From the NCBI GenBank assembly GCA_020809705.1, contig CP085827.1:5518001-5582000 (forward strand): a stretch of DNA of 64,000 nucleotides, given 5' to 3'. A program made the position numbers and the translations under genes. Under the pieces are notes generated by a model. The model was not told where the DNA came from. It saw only the letters and a list, made by a program, of their open reading frames with translations, and did no database searches. The stretch is from Calonectria ilicicola. Its lineage: Eukaryota > Ascomycota > Sordariomycetes > Hypocreales > Nectriaceae. Position 1 is the first letter of the stretch; the number at the start of each line of letters is the position of its first letter. Below are positions 32,108 through 44,904 of the stretch, in pieces.

Positions 32108-35100
32108 TCAAAACACCATCGCACCCGCCGTTTCCAAACCAAACATAACAATATTACATGCTGCCATACCGGTGGCTGGTATGAGCCTTGTGGTTGGCTC
32201 AGGATCAAAGAGGGCAACACAATACGACACTCGCCCAACATACTGCACCATACTTGACGTCTCTCCAATGATGGCCAATGACCGTTCCTTGCTCACAGGC
32301 TTGTTCGAGAGTTCGTAGAAATGATAGCAAGTGCAGAAAAGGGCAGGGAACACCAAGGCAGTGTTAAATACAGCCCCAACCTTCCTGTTGTCATCTGCCT
32401 TCATGAATGAGAGTTTGCCCCCCGTGAGGTATTTCTGACCCGGACTGGAGAAAATGATCTTTGATACGATGGTAGTGATAGTAGTGATGGTGCGAAAGGT
32501 AGAAACGGCCTTGTTCTCGATGGGCATCTTGGCAACGAGGAAGTCTGCACCACCCGCTGCGAGGGCACCTATCACACCCAGGATGGCTGAAGGCATGCCA
32601 AATACATTAGTAGGACTGACATCCATAGCCTCAGCAAAAAAGAGAAAGTTTCCTGTGAAAGCAACGAAACCGGCAAGGGCGTGGCCCGCACTGTAGATGA
32701 GTTGTCCTATGTCCTTTGGTATCCCTGAGTCAAAAGCTCCCTTGTCTTCCTCATCAGATAACACAGCGACTGGCTGCTTCAAGACTGCTGAAAATGAAGG
32801 CCAATCTTGGGCGGCGATCAAAGCCCGGGTTGAAGCATTGTCTGGGAATGGGGCTTCACCGCGAGTGATCTTGAAAACGATTGTGATTCCTGCTGCACCG
32901 ATCCAAGTGAAAAGATCGAGGAAAGAAATATCGGGAATTCCGATAGCGTCGAGAATGTCGGATATGATGGGGATGTGGATGGTAGTGTCCAAGACCTCAA
33001 CAACAGTCCCGGCGAGCCTGTACAAAACATCCAACATGGCATCGACGACAACTTTAGTTGTGCCCAGGACAGATTCAACAAGAATTCCAACCAGGCGCTT
33101 GAGGATATCTGCAAGACTGAGCTTCAGGAAATCTTGGGCAAGGTCCTTGAGCTGCTGAAAGGTTTGCGAAAAGACCATCCCTTGTGACTCCATTGCTGCC
33201 ATCATGTCATCAACCAAGCTTTGTACCAAGCTCGCTTCAGGCATCCCCTTTCGTATCGTGATTCTGTCAGCCTGATTCCTGAAATTACCTACCAACATTT
33301 GGGAACCAGATGCTTGGTCTCTGGTAGCATCGGCCGCATTTCCTGAAGGTGGCTTCGAAGCCGAATCGCCCAGTGCTGACCAGTCCTTGATGCCAGACCA
33401 TTCAGCCACTGCTTTCTGTGCACCATCCATGCAGTCGTCAAATGTATCTTTGGCCGTCTCGATGCCAGATACCATCTCAAAGAGATAGTACTTGACCAAG
33501 TTATGCGTGACCTGCTTGGTACGGCGGATGTCGTCCCATTCAAACAAGAACTCAACATATCGAATGAGCTTCTCGATTCCCGTCTTGATCTGGTCAAAGA
33601 CCCATTGAATAGCCCCGACGACGGCATCCACTGTGTCAAGAACAGCACGATAAATGTCCTTGCCAATCTTGACAATGAACTCCCATAGACCCGTGGTAGC
33701 GTTCTTGATGGCATTGATGACCTTTTCGACTCCCGTCTTCAGCCAATTGAACAAGTCACCAATTGCAATAGTGATGTAATCACCAAGGCCATATATTACG
33801 CTACCTTGTGAGATTACCAAATTGGAAGTGTCTGGAGCTACCATACGGAGCTGTGACTTTTGAGCCTCAGTTTGATTATTGTTGTAAGCATCAGTTAACA
33901 ACTTGATACTGTCCGCAGCCGCCATGAGGTCTGTGTCGGATACTGAAGATGAAACCAACGAATCGATCTTGGAGTCTCCAACGACACCACCAGCGATAGT
34001 ATTTGTCCGAATCTGCGCACTCTTAAGAACGTTCTTGTCGGAGAGTTTGGCCAGTTTCTCAAAAGAATTGGCCATGGGGTTGATGGTATGCTCAACATAT
34101 CCTAGCCTCACATAGATGGTAGCCCCAACGATGCTGTCAGTTGCCTGAATGACAATAACTTGTCCCGATTGATTGACGGGGACAGTCACCGGAATGGTTG
34201 ACAGGATATAGTAAAGTCCATCGATGTAAACCGGGGTATGCGCCTTTGTTGTAAGAACAATTTCAGCTTTCGTCGAGGGCAGACCATCTTGTCCCTTAAC
34301 ATTGATCGTAGTAGTATATGAGTTGAATGACATGGGTTTGCTCTCAGGGGCCACCTCGAGCATAATGGGTTGAGCATGCCAGAGCTTGGAGTCGGTATTG
34401 GTCGCTTGGGTGAGCTTCTGGATCTTGCTGCCCCCTGCTGCAAAGACTGTGTTCCCACCGTCTTTGAGATTGATGAATGAGGTGATGCGCTCGATGCCGT
34501 GGAGTACAGGGGCAGGAACACTCCAAGACGCTGGGTCTGCAAGGTGATCGATATGACATGATGTGTAGTAGACGACATTGCTGGCATTCTTGCCGAAGAT
34601 GGTAGTTATCTTGCCACGCATAAGCGCAATCAGAGTGTCGGTGCCAGAGAACACAGGGTTGGTCAGCAGCGCTGTTCCCACGGTGTTGTCATCCAGCTGC
34701 TGATTAGGATTCCATCGGTAGAGTGTGGAATCACCAACAGCGTAAAGATCGGTGGTGCCATAACAGGACGAGTTGTCGTCATCGTAGCGAGCTGAAGCGA
34801 TTGCTGTTGCTAATGTCCTGTTTGGGAGAGGCAGACGAGTTGGCATAGGAGGCGCACTACCTGAAAGATTGAAAAGGGGCACGTAGGACAGTTGAGCGAC
34901 GCCTTTAACGGCGCCGGCCGTGTAAATACCGTCTACAAAGGCACCAGAGACACGACCCAGACAGCTTTGATAGTTACCCTCCTCAACCTCAAAGGGGAGG
35001 GTCCGAGGCGTCCAGTAAACTCCTGACATAGAGAAGGGGTCGACAACGTAGCGGGATGTAGCCTTGAGTTCGGACTCGGGATCGCGCAGGATGTCGACCA

Positions 35101-37755
35101 TGATATACTGCTGTTGCTGATCGGTCTCAGAAATGTAAATGTTGGTAATTTGAATCGAGCTCGGTCGATTCTCCGCATCGAAAGGAAGGGACCTCCAATA
35201 AGGGTTGGAGATCCAGTCAAAAGTTGAAGAAGGTGAATTGAGAAGTGAAAGGAATAAAGTATCGGAACCATTGGAACGGACTGACATGGCCTTTGCGTCA
35301 GATGGGAACTTGTCGTTGATAATCTTGGATGACATGTCGATGGCCCTCCAGCCGGTCTGAGTCTGCGCCACGGTCTCTTCAATGGCGTTGAAGACGCCCG
35401 AGGAGTCAATGGCGAAGAGCAAGGCGGTTCCATCTGCGGCCTGGGGAGCCCGAAACTTGCCCTGGGGCTTAACTAGCTCTCCCTGTACGTAGCTGAGCAT
35501 CAGCTCTGTATTGCTTGTGACGACTGCTCGTTCTTCAGATTGCCTCGACTTGAGGTCGATGCTGGAAGATTCGTGCTTGCTGGGGGTAGACCTACCCTCG
35601 ATTTCGGGATCCTCCTTGCTTTTCTCGATCTTGTTGATAGTGAAGCTCCCCTTTACGTCAGGTGGGCCCTCAATTTCCTATCCTGATTTCTTGGCCATGC
35701 CCTCTTTCACCAAGCGGCTAAGCTCCTCTGCCCGGAGTTCCATGATAAACGCAGCAAGAGGTGGCACTTCATCAAGTTCGATGACTTTGGGAGGACCTTC
35801 GATTCGGTGATGAGGCGTGGGGTCTTTGCGTTGCCATTGGTTGTCTGTTGGGTTCACATACGTGATCAGACATGCAAGATCCGAGAAATTAGAGAAAGAT
35901 GCGGTCTTGTAAGAGAATACGTGAGCCCCGGGAAACACAAAATTCTTGATCTGGTTAAAGGGAATAGTTTCGAGATGAGTATTGAGGAATTCCGAGCTCT
36001 TATTCTTGACGGCTTCGAGCAAGTCCCCGACACCGGTGAACCAGTTGACGATGACGCCAACATCGATTGGCTTCGAGTTATCAGTGACGGTCGAATTTCC
36101 CGTAGGTGTAGAGGTCAGACCACCAATCTCATCAACAGAAACGACGTACTCATCTGTGAGAGTCTTGTCGATAACCCAGGCGTCCCTGCCCGTGGCTGCC
36201 CACTGGACATAGACGTAAACCTTGAGGTTCTGGATCACGTTGAAGGTATTGCCGCCTATGTAGACAGGAGGAGATTTGGTCCTGTCATAGTCGCCAAATA
36301 CAATACTGCAAGAATAAGTTGAGCTAAGTTTCAGCTCCCCATAAGTGGCAGCCATTTGGTCCGAGCTTGAGTCTGATGCGCTGTAGTCCAACGTGGCAAC
36401 AATAGGACCAGAATCCGTGACTTTGACTTTTGGGTTCTGTCCACTTTTAAAGCCCCAGTTGTACGTGACATCGCCAATAATATTGTTTGCTGTTACATGC
36501 GCATAAGGCTTGATACAAGACGTTCGAGCCAAGGGGAGGATTTCGTTAGCCAAGTATTGCGCTATGGTGCTCCGCTTGATGGAGATAACCCCGCTGGTTT
36601 GAGCAACATCTTGCGGCTCGACCCAGTTCCAATTGAATGACGAGGCTCCTGGCAGCTGATGTCCATCTGTTGCGCAGAGGTAGTTGAGCGTCGTTGCAGA
36701 TATCTGGAGTGCAGATGGATCCTTGATCTTTTCTCCAGTTGTAGGATCAACAACCGGACTAACCCAGCGCTCAAGAGCAGTCAATCGAAGTGGCGATCCG
36801 TCTGGGCGTTGAGCCACAGCAGTCACTCCAATGAGTGGTAGACCATATTCTTTCGCGACCTTGGACCAAATATTGATGAAGGATTTGCCCAACAGGTATG
36901 AAGCAGTTTCATCAGTAACACCGAAAAATGTTGGGGCTGTCTGTGCGACAGCGCTCTGGAGGTTGAACAGGAGCTGTTGCAGGCTAAACGCGGTTCCCGA
37001 AAGGTTTTCCAGTTTGCGTTTGAGCGCTTCACGCTCCTCTGGATGAGAATCGAAGTATGGAGTGTTGAGATTCTTGTCTAGATCTGAGTTGAGAAGGTTG
37101 GTTTTCGTTTGGACATACCACGGCTTTCCTGACGGTTGTTTAAACCAGTCCCATGATCCCTTTGATCCCCATCCTATGTTCAGAATCCTGGTGTCAGCAA
37201 AACACTTTGTGGGTAAATGGTACATTTTTGGTGATGTTCTCGGTAGAGGACCCCTAATGGTGAAGAATTGGTGAGTTCTCATGACTTACCGCTTGGGATG
37301 TTGTTTTTGATGATGGCCACCTCGGAGCAGTACATGTTGAAGAGAACTGCCTCAGAGGTGTTACCCAAAGTAACGATTGGTTCAGGCAACTGTAACTGCG
37401 GTTCCTTGTTTGGAACATTTACGATGCAGCCTGGGGGAATGCCAGTCCGCATTTTGATAGCACAGACCAGACGTGTCTCATACAGCTTCTGGATGCGTTC
37501 ATCCTTCCAATCTGTACCATCAGGGATGTCAAAAGGATTTATACCTCCGCTCAACTCCAGAATCTCGTCGAGAGACTTTTCGTCAGTAGGGTCTCCATTC
37601 TCGTCCGCGAGGAAACAGAGGTAAGTGAACGGCTGTTTACTCCCCGTGTTTTGAAGGTATTGAACCAGGCCGGAGTTGATACTTTCCTAGGTGGTGGAGA
37701 CCACAAAGTCATAGCCGTACTTTGGGTCAGTGAGGTTGGATTGATTAGGAGCCAT
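32108..37755 (-). pseudogene. giant multidomain protein, candidate membrane-active (toxin-like) gene, interrupted by two TAG codons
   Basis: From an ATG at 37755, exon 37290-37755, an intron of 116 nt (37174-37289) and exon 32108-37173 give one continuous frame of 1,844 codons. It is broken only by TAG at 37687-37689 (codon 23) and at 35678-35680. The N-terminal ~600 residues include YGYDFVVSTT and VTYNWGFKSGQ, faintly like bacterial P47/TULIP-type proteins. The next ~500 residues have repeating beta segments (LYRWNPNQQ, GNTVFAAGGSKIQKL) as in a propeller or lectin. The last ~700 contain long amphipathic helices and about four hydrophobic helices (ILGVIGALAAGGADFLVA). No signal peptide. Function is not established; a pore-forming or host-directed role is a guess from architecture. 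Except for the two stops the frame is undamaged. Confidence 0.6.
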
Positions 37756-37820
37756 GGCGACTGGCGTCAGAATGAACAACGGTAACGTTTTATGCCAGAA
37801 AAAGCAGTTGTTTGGCTAAA

Positions 37821-37990
37821 TGTAACAGGGCGCCACTATGAGAGGTAGTCGGGCAGGGTAAAGTAGGTTCCTATTGATGATGAGACCAAAGCTGGATCCT
37901 TCCTTTCTTCCTCTATCCTTTCCTTCTTCTTAAATAAGGAACCCAGGGCTGCTATGTACTGTTGGGTCTGTAGGGCTAGGGCCCTGTTGT
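37821..37990 (+). repeat. possible solo LTR or inverted-repeat remnant
   Basis: Starts TGTAACAGGGC and ends GGCCCTGTTGT, so the ends are imperfectly inverted (TGTAACAGGGC/GCCCTGTT), as in an LTR. No target duplication. It sits 66 bp upstream of the giant gene's start codon, within its presumed promoter. Confidence 0.3.
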
Positions 37991-40195
37991 TTTAGGCCTG
38001 AAGGGAGGAGAGTGTCATGACCGACCTACCCAAGAGCCGGACCCTCCGGTCATACGACAAGGACCTACTTTCCCCAATCGTTATTTCCCACTGGACCTAG
38101 GTGACCACGATCACTACAACTAACACTAAAAGGGATCACTATAATTATATTCGAAAGGCCTACTTTCTTTACACTTATATAGTGCGTTTGACATGTTCTC
38201 ACGTAGTCACATAGTGATACTAGGTCAGTTCGATTATAAATAACATAAATCCAAGATAGGCCAAAAGTCAATTTTAGACAGAATACTATATTAGGTGGCT
38301 TGTGTCACCGGCTTTTAAAAATTCTCATTGTGTCATTATACATTACCGTGGACGGCCACGCCGCCAAAGACAAATGAATACACCGCTGCTAAGTGGCTAG
38401 GTGACTATTGTAATTTCGTTCGATTTAGGTCTAGTTCAAAATGGAATAGTGGGCTCGATCAAATGTCTCCGAGAGGCCCCAAGCCATCCAGGTGATAGAA
38501 AATCGCTGGCTTGGTTTTGATTTGTTGACTGAGAAACAACCAACTCCACAGCGGCATCCAAAAACTTGCTCGCTCATAGTCTTCCGGGCTAGGAAACTTT
38601 TCCCAGTAGTGAAACATGAGCAGACTGGAAATGTAATAATTCGTCGCAGTAGATGCCCAGAAAAAGCCCAATCATTTTGCGGCAAGCTGCAATGAAAAGG
38701 AACAATCTAGCCCCTCAAAAATGCATGAAAGTGAGCTGATACCTCACAATCAGCCATTTCTAGTGCCCTAGTTGAGACTATTGAGTGATATGCTGCATGT
38801 CATCATGCAGGTCACAGGAAAGAGATGAGGAAGTCATAGTCCGTATGCAAGGAATAATTGCACCCACTTACCCCCACACTGACCATACAAACCGTACTAT
38901 TTCAATTTGATACTGCACAAGAATATTATGTCCTACTGGCATTCTTTCGCTCATGTTGGTCGGATTCAGCGACACAAAGAATCCAGAGCTTGAAATCACT
39001 ACATAGGATTCTTTTTGGACAGGCCTCATTCTCCAAACCCACAAGTATACAAATTGTGACATTGTAATCAATGCATTCGGCGGTGAAAAGAATAACTAAA
39101 AAGAACGTCTCGACTCAGTATGGACGTGTCCCCACAGTGGCTTGCGAAAAAAAAAAAAAAAGAAAAAGAGGAGTTCACCTGCATGTCAGATTGAGGAAAT
39201 ATGCTCATATTCAGATTATGAAGGCTAGCTGCACGGCCTTTGTCTCAGAATAATAGATATTATTGATCGGATATGCCAAATTAGGGTTTCACGTAGCTGT
39301 GAGGCGCTCGGCAAATTCAGAGACTGTGGTGTTGGCGCAATGCAATTTGAGGAGCAACCTGATAAACGTAGATGAATCTCTTTTCGGTTAGGATCTAAAC
39401 AGCTAGTCTTGCTAGGCCAAAGGTAGAGCCATTGATCGTGCACATCAGGCGGTCAAAGGCACAAGCATGAGCCAGAAGGATGGCCGAACTCCAGAAGATC
39501 AGACCAAGGACGGACTCACATGCTCAAATCTGGCCATGAGCGCGATATACTTGGGTAACTCAGTAAATGAATTAATTCCCAATACACAGGTGTTGCAGGC
39601 TTTTTTTTTTTTTGGGGGGGGAAGTATATAAGATTGCCGAGCTGATCCTAGAGGTGTCTTCACGGCAAACCTATTTGCTGTGACCGCCATCAGAGATTAG
39701 GTTTGAAGAGATAAACCACTAAGCTCCTTTGAAAGACCAGGAGTGAGTTTAAATTAGGCTATAAATTAAATAGTCCTTATAAACATTACCAAAGCCGTTT
39801 GGTGTGTGATTGTAATTAAATATCAATTCTGGTTCTAAAGCCAAGCGAAAGCCCGGCCCAACCGGGAGCGTCTGAAAAGCCCTGGTGGAAAACTCTATCA
39901 ATGCGGACACGTATGAAGATGTTGCTCCAGCCAATATGCGTTTGTGAACATAATCTCAGTAAGTTGAACGAAAAGCAGTAGTTGATATTGCTAGCTTCAA
40001 CAAAAACTATTAAAACCCGGTGATTTAAAACTTATACCAGATTCACTGAAGCCGGCTGTTTAGGAAAACAAGGAGGTAACCAATACGAATTCACATCATG
40101 ATTTACCGAAGGAAACCCTTTTATGCAAGCATTGATGGTTGAATTGACAAAATATTGCGGATCAGCTACTTCTATTACACGTAAATTGACACCAA
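37991..40195. other. long intergenic region with homopolymer tracts
   Basis: No gene supported. A run of 15 A at 39147-39161 and a composite T13G8 tract at 39601-39621 are visible. TGTCATGACCGACC at about 38014 looks like a retroelement terminus but no second end was found. Confidence 0.5.
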
Positions 40196-40896
40196 TCACC
40201 CTCCATGTTGCGTTCGGATATGACGATCGAGATTTTCTTTGCGGGGCGCACCACGCGTCGCCAATTTTGACTTACATCCTGCAAAAGTGCAACGCCATTT
40301 CCTGCCATTATGTAGCTCATTCTCGTGGCGACGAAGGTCCTTGCGCAGGGCAAAACCCGCATTGCAACCTGTCACGAGACATTTAAAGGGGTGAGTATGA
40401 GTCTTTTGATGTGCACTGTGGAATGAGTTGGCATCAATGTCAATAAAGGGCTGTATCTCGACCAGAAAACATACGTCAAGGCCTTTTTCTTCGGAAAGGA
40501 CTTTTCACACTCGGTGCATTGGTGGATATTAGAAGCAGCCACGGCTTGTTCATCATTGTTACTTGATTCTTCAGGAAAGGAATAGACTGGCTGTGATTCA
40601 TGCTCCACTTGCTCGTCCTGTCCAGCAGGCTCTGCATTATCTGTACTCCCCCAATCATACTGCGCAAGAGGACCCTCATTTCCGGATATGACCCAACTGG
40701 GGTTAACGGACTGGAACGGTCGAGACTGATTTGGTGATGTATAGTAAGGATCGTTGAGTCCGGATGGCCCTGCTGAGCTCTGACTAGAGATAAAAGGTCT
40801 CCAGCAGTAACAGGTGGGGTGGAGGGAGCCTACTGAAATGGCTAAGGGGGACGAAGCGAAAGAAAGAGCGTAAAGGTAGCCGTCAAGGAATGGCAA
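40196..40896 (-). CDS. C2H2 zinc-finger protein (5' end unresolved)
   Basis: Two exons on the minus strand (40475-40896 and 40196-40415; intron 59 nt, GTATGT...CCACAG). The first exon is a Ser/Pro/Glu-rich disordered region ending in CTECEKSFPKKKALT. Across the splice this becomes finger 1 (C-x2-C-x12-H-x3-H). Finger 2 is CLVTGCNAGFALRKDLRRH, and finger 3 begins CTFAGCKSKL and ends DRHIRTQH just before TGA. Three fingers at the very C-terminus are common in ascomycete regulators. No in-frame ATG was found in the first exon; the open frame begins at a TTG. So the true start is either in an upstream exon I could not place or lost. Confidence 0.65.
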
Positions 40897-41318
40897 ACGA
40901 GTTGGCGTCGGTGGGAAAAGAAGGTCACGGTATCACCACCAGGGCCAACCGTGAGGAAAGAAGAAGAAAAGGAATAAATCAAGACGGAGCGAAAGGGGAT
41001 TCTTATACTGAAGATTACGCGTGAAGAGGTACTGCGGGGTTGTAACTACATCGGTACGGTACACAGGCTGACTTGGGAATGATTGGCTGAATGAAATGGC
41101 TAGGCCTCAAATGCGACTCACTGATGATGAAATCATTCCGAGGCAATGATATTCACGAAAATCATCTGAATCCCGGTATTGTTATCAATACAATGACGAA
41201 TCCAGAAATGATAAATGTAAGAGAGAATCAAACGGGATCCCTTTTTTCAACTTCTCAAAACATCATCTCTTTACCCTTCGGATTCAAGTTTGTAAAACAA
41301 GTCTCTAGACCAATCAAA

Positions 41319-41820
41319 ATGACTTCTTTGTTTTGCTGTGTCCGAACTCTACCCTATCGCCCTCAGCATCTCTCTCATGAAACCAAGTTTGCCAACTTCA
41401 TGGCATGGGCTTCATTTCCCAGAGTTGCGTCGCCTGGCGGTGGTGATGATGGGATGACGGATCTTGTCGAACTTGGCAGCCCGTTCGCCATACAGCTTGT
41501 TCAACAGATCAATTTTGGGCCTCTGGAATCCAAAAGGTACTTTATTCCAGCTAACGGGGGTATGGGTGAATTCATCGAGATTGTTGAAGATGACTTGATC
41601 CGAGCCAACTTCAAGAAACTGAACAGGTATGTTTTATTGTTGATATTCATGCGCATGATGGGTGTTAAAATATTAATTGACCAATAAACCTAGCTACAAA
41701 AACTACAAGTGCCATGTGCACAACAAATTCTTTGAGGTGAATGTTTATCAGAAGGATCCATTCAACGAGCACCATTGGCGCGCGGATATTACTCGGCCCG
41801 CTGGTTTGATCGATCTGTGA
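41319..41820 (+). CDS. hypothetical protein, 144 aa
   Basis: Exons 41319-41626 and 41694-41820 with a 67-nt GT-AG intron keep frame. The protein has ASPGGGDDGMTDLVELGSP, FGPLESKRYFIPANGG and YKNYKCHVHNKFFEVNVYQ and ends RPAGLIDL. Normal amino-acid composition, no signal peptide or membrane helix. I do not recognise the family. The frame is open further upstream, so the start could be earlier. Confidence 0.5.
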
Positions 41821-42106
41821 GGGTGTATGTAGATCTTGAGCCAAAGATTGTTGCTGTGACAGGTTTCTTGTGATTTAGTTTTGCGACGCTAAGAGAGATT
41901 GTTAGCGAGATTACCTGAGCTCCTATCGACTTTAAGTGAGTAAATTATTTCAAGTCAGTTCTCTGTGAGCGAAAAATCCACCCTTTTCTTCTCGGTTCAA
42001 CTTGCCTAGCGTCGACTTTGTTCCCATCCACGGGCCAACACACATTATGATCGTATACCATGTGGATTTTGGATATTTATTCAAATTTAATACTATTATA
42101 ATTCTA

Positions 42107-44278
42107 TTATATACTCATACTAGAAAACTTTCTAATAAAATCGTTGACTTCACCCATGGAATCTTGGTCCAAGTCTCCCTCGCGGCTTTTTGTCATGGGA
42201 GCACTCTCCTCAAGGAACAGTTTGGCCAACCACCAATACTCGTCTGCATATTGGAAGAAACCGAGGGAACTCTCCTGGATATGAGAATATCGTTTAGTAT
42301 TTATGTCCCAGAGAATTTTCCACCTGGCGAGAGCTTCACGTAGCGCCGGTTTGGCGCAAGCAAAGGAACAAGCCCCACTGGCGTTGAAGATGATTTCATG
42401 GAGACCTTGGTTTGTCAGCGGGAAATGCGAGGAGAATCGTGCGTGAATGACGTACCTGAAACCAAAATGAACAAATCCAAATGATTCAACTGGCCAAATT
42501 GTGCCGGGGATGTATCCGTCCAAGTGTCTGCCATCAATAACGCCATCCCTTGGGCAATGCACGATATCTTGGAGAGAGACTGGCGGTCAAGCTCTTCACG
42601 CTGAGCTCCAAAATCATGCCTGAGAAAAAGCTCTTCATCACATGGCAGAGAACCAGTCATCTCGTTTAGCGTCAGACGAGGGGGGCTTCGGTGGAAGATG
42701 GCATGTGATGAATCAACAAGAAAGATCCAAATCACCAACCTGCAAAAGGTATCATTAGATGACTTAGTTTGTTTGATGAACAATTTGGGAATGCATTACC
42801 TGATACTTTCTTCAATTTTCATGGTCAAATTTGGATCTGGGTTTTCAGCCAAGGGTTTACCGCACCAAGCGGTCGGGTGTCTTAATTTTGTTAGACCAAT
42901 GTGGCGCGCTGCAGATACCAGATCCGAATATCGATGAAGTCGCACTCGCTTTCTCGATTCACGGTGGTTGTCCCAGTGCTGTGGGATGGTGATGACGAAT
43001 GCTGCCTGCAGTGGTGCAATGTCGGGGAGGGAGGTGCTGGGCGTGCGTTGTTGGAAAAGCCGTTGAAATGCCGGGTGCTCAAAGATGTAGTTTTCTGCTG
43101 CATCAAGACAATGCCTAGCTGCCTTTGCGCTTTGTGAAGTTGAGAAAAGTGCCCCAATCAGAACTATGGCCGTTACTAGTGGGGAATAGGCCGTCAAAGG
43201 GTTAAACGAGGATGGGTGGAGAATTGGACAGTGTCGATACCAATTGGCAAAGTATGACTGGATGAATGTGTCGACCTTGGATGGACAAAAGACAATCTTG
43301 GCCGATTCGAGCAAGTCGCTAGAATCATCGTCTAAACTCTCAATTCTGGAGTTTGCTTGGAGAGCAGAGATGATGGCTGCCAGGCGCGATTCCATTTTGC
43401 CGCCACCGCTGAGATGATGAGGCTCGCGAAGGATTAATTCATGGGAAAGGGGTGATGCTGCGCTTATAGCTTCGCTTTCAAGAAGGGGAACGCCAAGCCC
43501 ATCTTGGCCGAAACCCAGAGATTGATCTGCGGGAAGCTCTTCCCAAATCCAGTTGTCCAAGATACCACCCATGTCAATGTCGAGAAAGCAGTTTGCTGAA
43601 GTATCATAGCTGGCAACGAGACTGCTCGCCTTTTGGGCGGCGGAAGCAAAGTATTCCTGGAGCGAATCATTGTGCGGGTCAGTGTAGTGAAGCAGAAAGG
43701 TCAACCGAAGAGTCCTGTGGGGCAGGGCGGCCAGGCTGAAATCAGTGGCTCTAAGTGCCACTTGGAGATGGCGTGGAGGAGACACTCGGGTCGACTGCTG
43801 CCGCACCAACTGATTGCTGGTTTGAGGTGTTCGGCTGCGTAGGCATGGATGCTTTCGAGCCTGGCAGCTGGAGCACGGCACGCCGCCATCGCATGCTCTC
43901 TTGGAGGTTGCACAGGCATCACATGCTTTGGCCTTTCGGCCCCTCTTTAACGGCGTGGGAATCGGTTGATCCTTCTTTTCATTGCAAGTTTTGGAGTGCC
44001 GGCGGGCAGCGTCGCTGTAGTCTTGGGTCAGTAAAGCAAAGCGTCAGCCGCGCGAGAGAGACGGCGTACGATCTGGCAAATGCCGAGTGACAAAAGGGGC
44101 ACATGAACTGCCGGCCCTCATTATCTAGACACGTCACATGATGAGCCTGCGGGATTTGCAATCCGTGTGCACTCTGGGACTTACGGGTGCGCTCATGGCG
44201 ACGAAGATGAGCCAGGCGGACGTACGTCGCGGGGCATTGGGAACAGGAGAAAGGTCTAGTAACTGCCGACGCACTCAT
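42107..44278 (-). CDS. transcription factor with C2H2 fingers plus Zn2Cys6 cluster and fungal TF domain
   Basis: Five exons (44185-44278, 44070-44124, 42800-44014, 42456-42739, 42107-42405), introns of 60, 55, 60 and 50 nt, all in frame, give 648 aa. Finger 1 is CSQCPATYVRLAHLRRHERTH. Finger 2, rebuilt over a splice, is CPFCHSAFARSDAARRHSKTC (last ligand Cys). A basic linker RGRKAK then leads to a Zn2Cys6 cluster with the exact C-x2-C-x6-C-x5-C-x2-C-x6-C spacing (CDACATSKRAC...). The C-terminal ~400 residues match the fungal-specific regulatory domain (YFANWYRHCPILHPSSF, SDLVSAARHIGL). Such dual-finger regulators act in the nucleus. Divergent from, and 626 bp from, the dioxygenase gene, which it probably controls. 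Confidence 0.9.
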
Positions 44279-44748
44279 GACGAAGCGTCATCACAGCATG
44301 GGGGATTTTTCCGACCTTGAGGATATGTGGATGCATGCGCCTGGGGATCATAAATCTCTGTGTTCGGCTGGGGCGGAGTCTCGTGGGGCTCCCCGCACTC
44401 TCGCGGCATGGCCATTGCTTGGCCCGATGAGTCTAGTGCCTCAAGGGGGATAGCGCCATGGGGACTTGGGCGAAAGGCAAATGAACCATGCGCGGGCCAG
44501 CTGCGCCATCCCTTTCTCGCGTGCCTCTACCGAAAATTGGAGGAGGTGGGAGTTGGCCGCCCCGCTGTGGGTTTATTCCGTCAACCAGATCGAGCCAGAA
44601 CTGCCGTGGCGGTGCGTACCCAATCACCATGTGCTTATTTGATGCTGAGTGGGATGCCGATCCAACACGATGCTCTATCAGGCATCACCACATAGGAGAT
44701 GTGAGACTTCGTGGGTTTATGGTGGTGGGTTTTATCCGGCAACTCGTG

Positions 44749-44756
44749 TATATAAG
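44749..44756 (+). promoter_or_regulatory. TATA box of the dioxygenase gene
   Basis: TATATAAG 149 nt upstream of the ATG. Between it and the start lies an almost pure pyrimidine/A leader with repeated CCTCC units, a sign of a strong fungal promoter. Confidence 0.65.
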
Positions 44757-44904
44757 AAGAATGAGAGGCTAGCGATGGATAAATAGACAACAAATACAGC
44801 ACACAATTCCTCATTCACCATCCTCATCATCCTCCTTCTACTCATTTACACCTCCTTTCACCTCCTCTAACCTCCTCTAACCCCTCCTCACCTCTCCTCC
44901 AACC

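Noticed and set aside
38014..38300. Gypsy-type LTR starting TGTCATGACC
   Set aside because: Only one plausible end is visible and no matching terminus or copy exists in the window.
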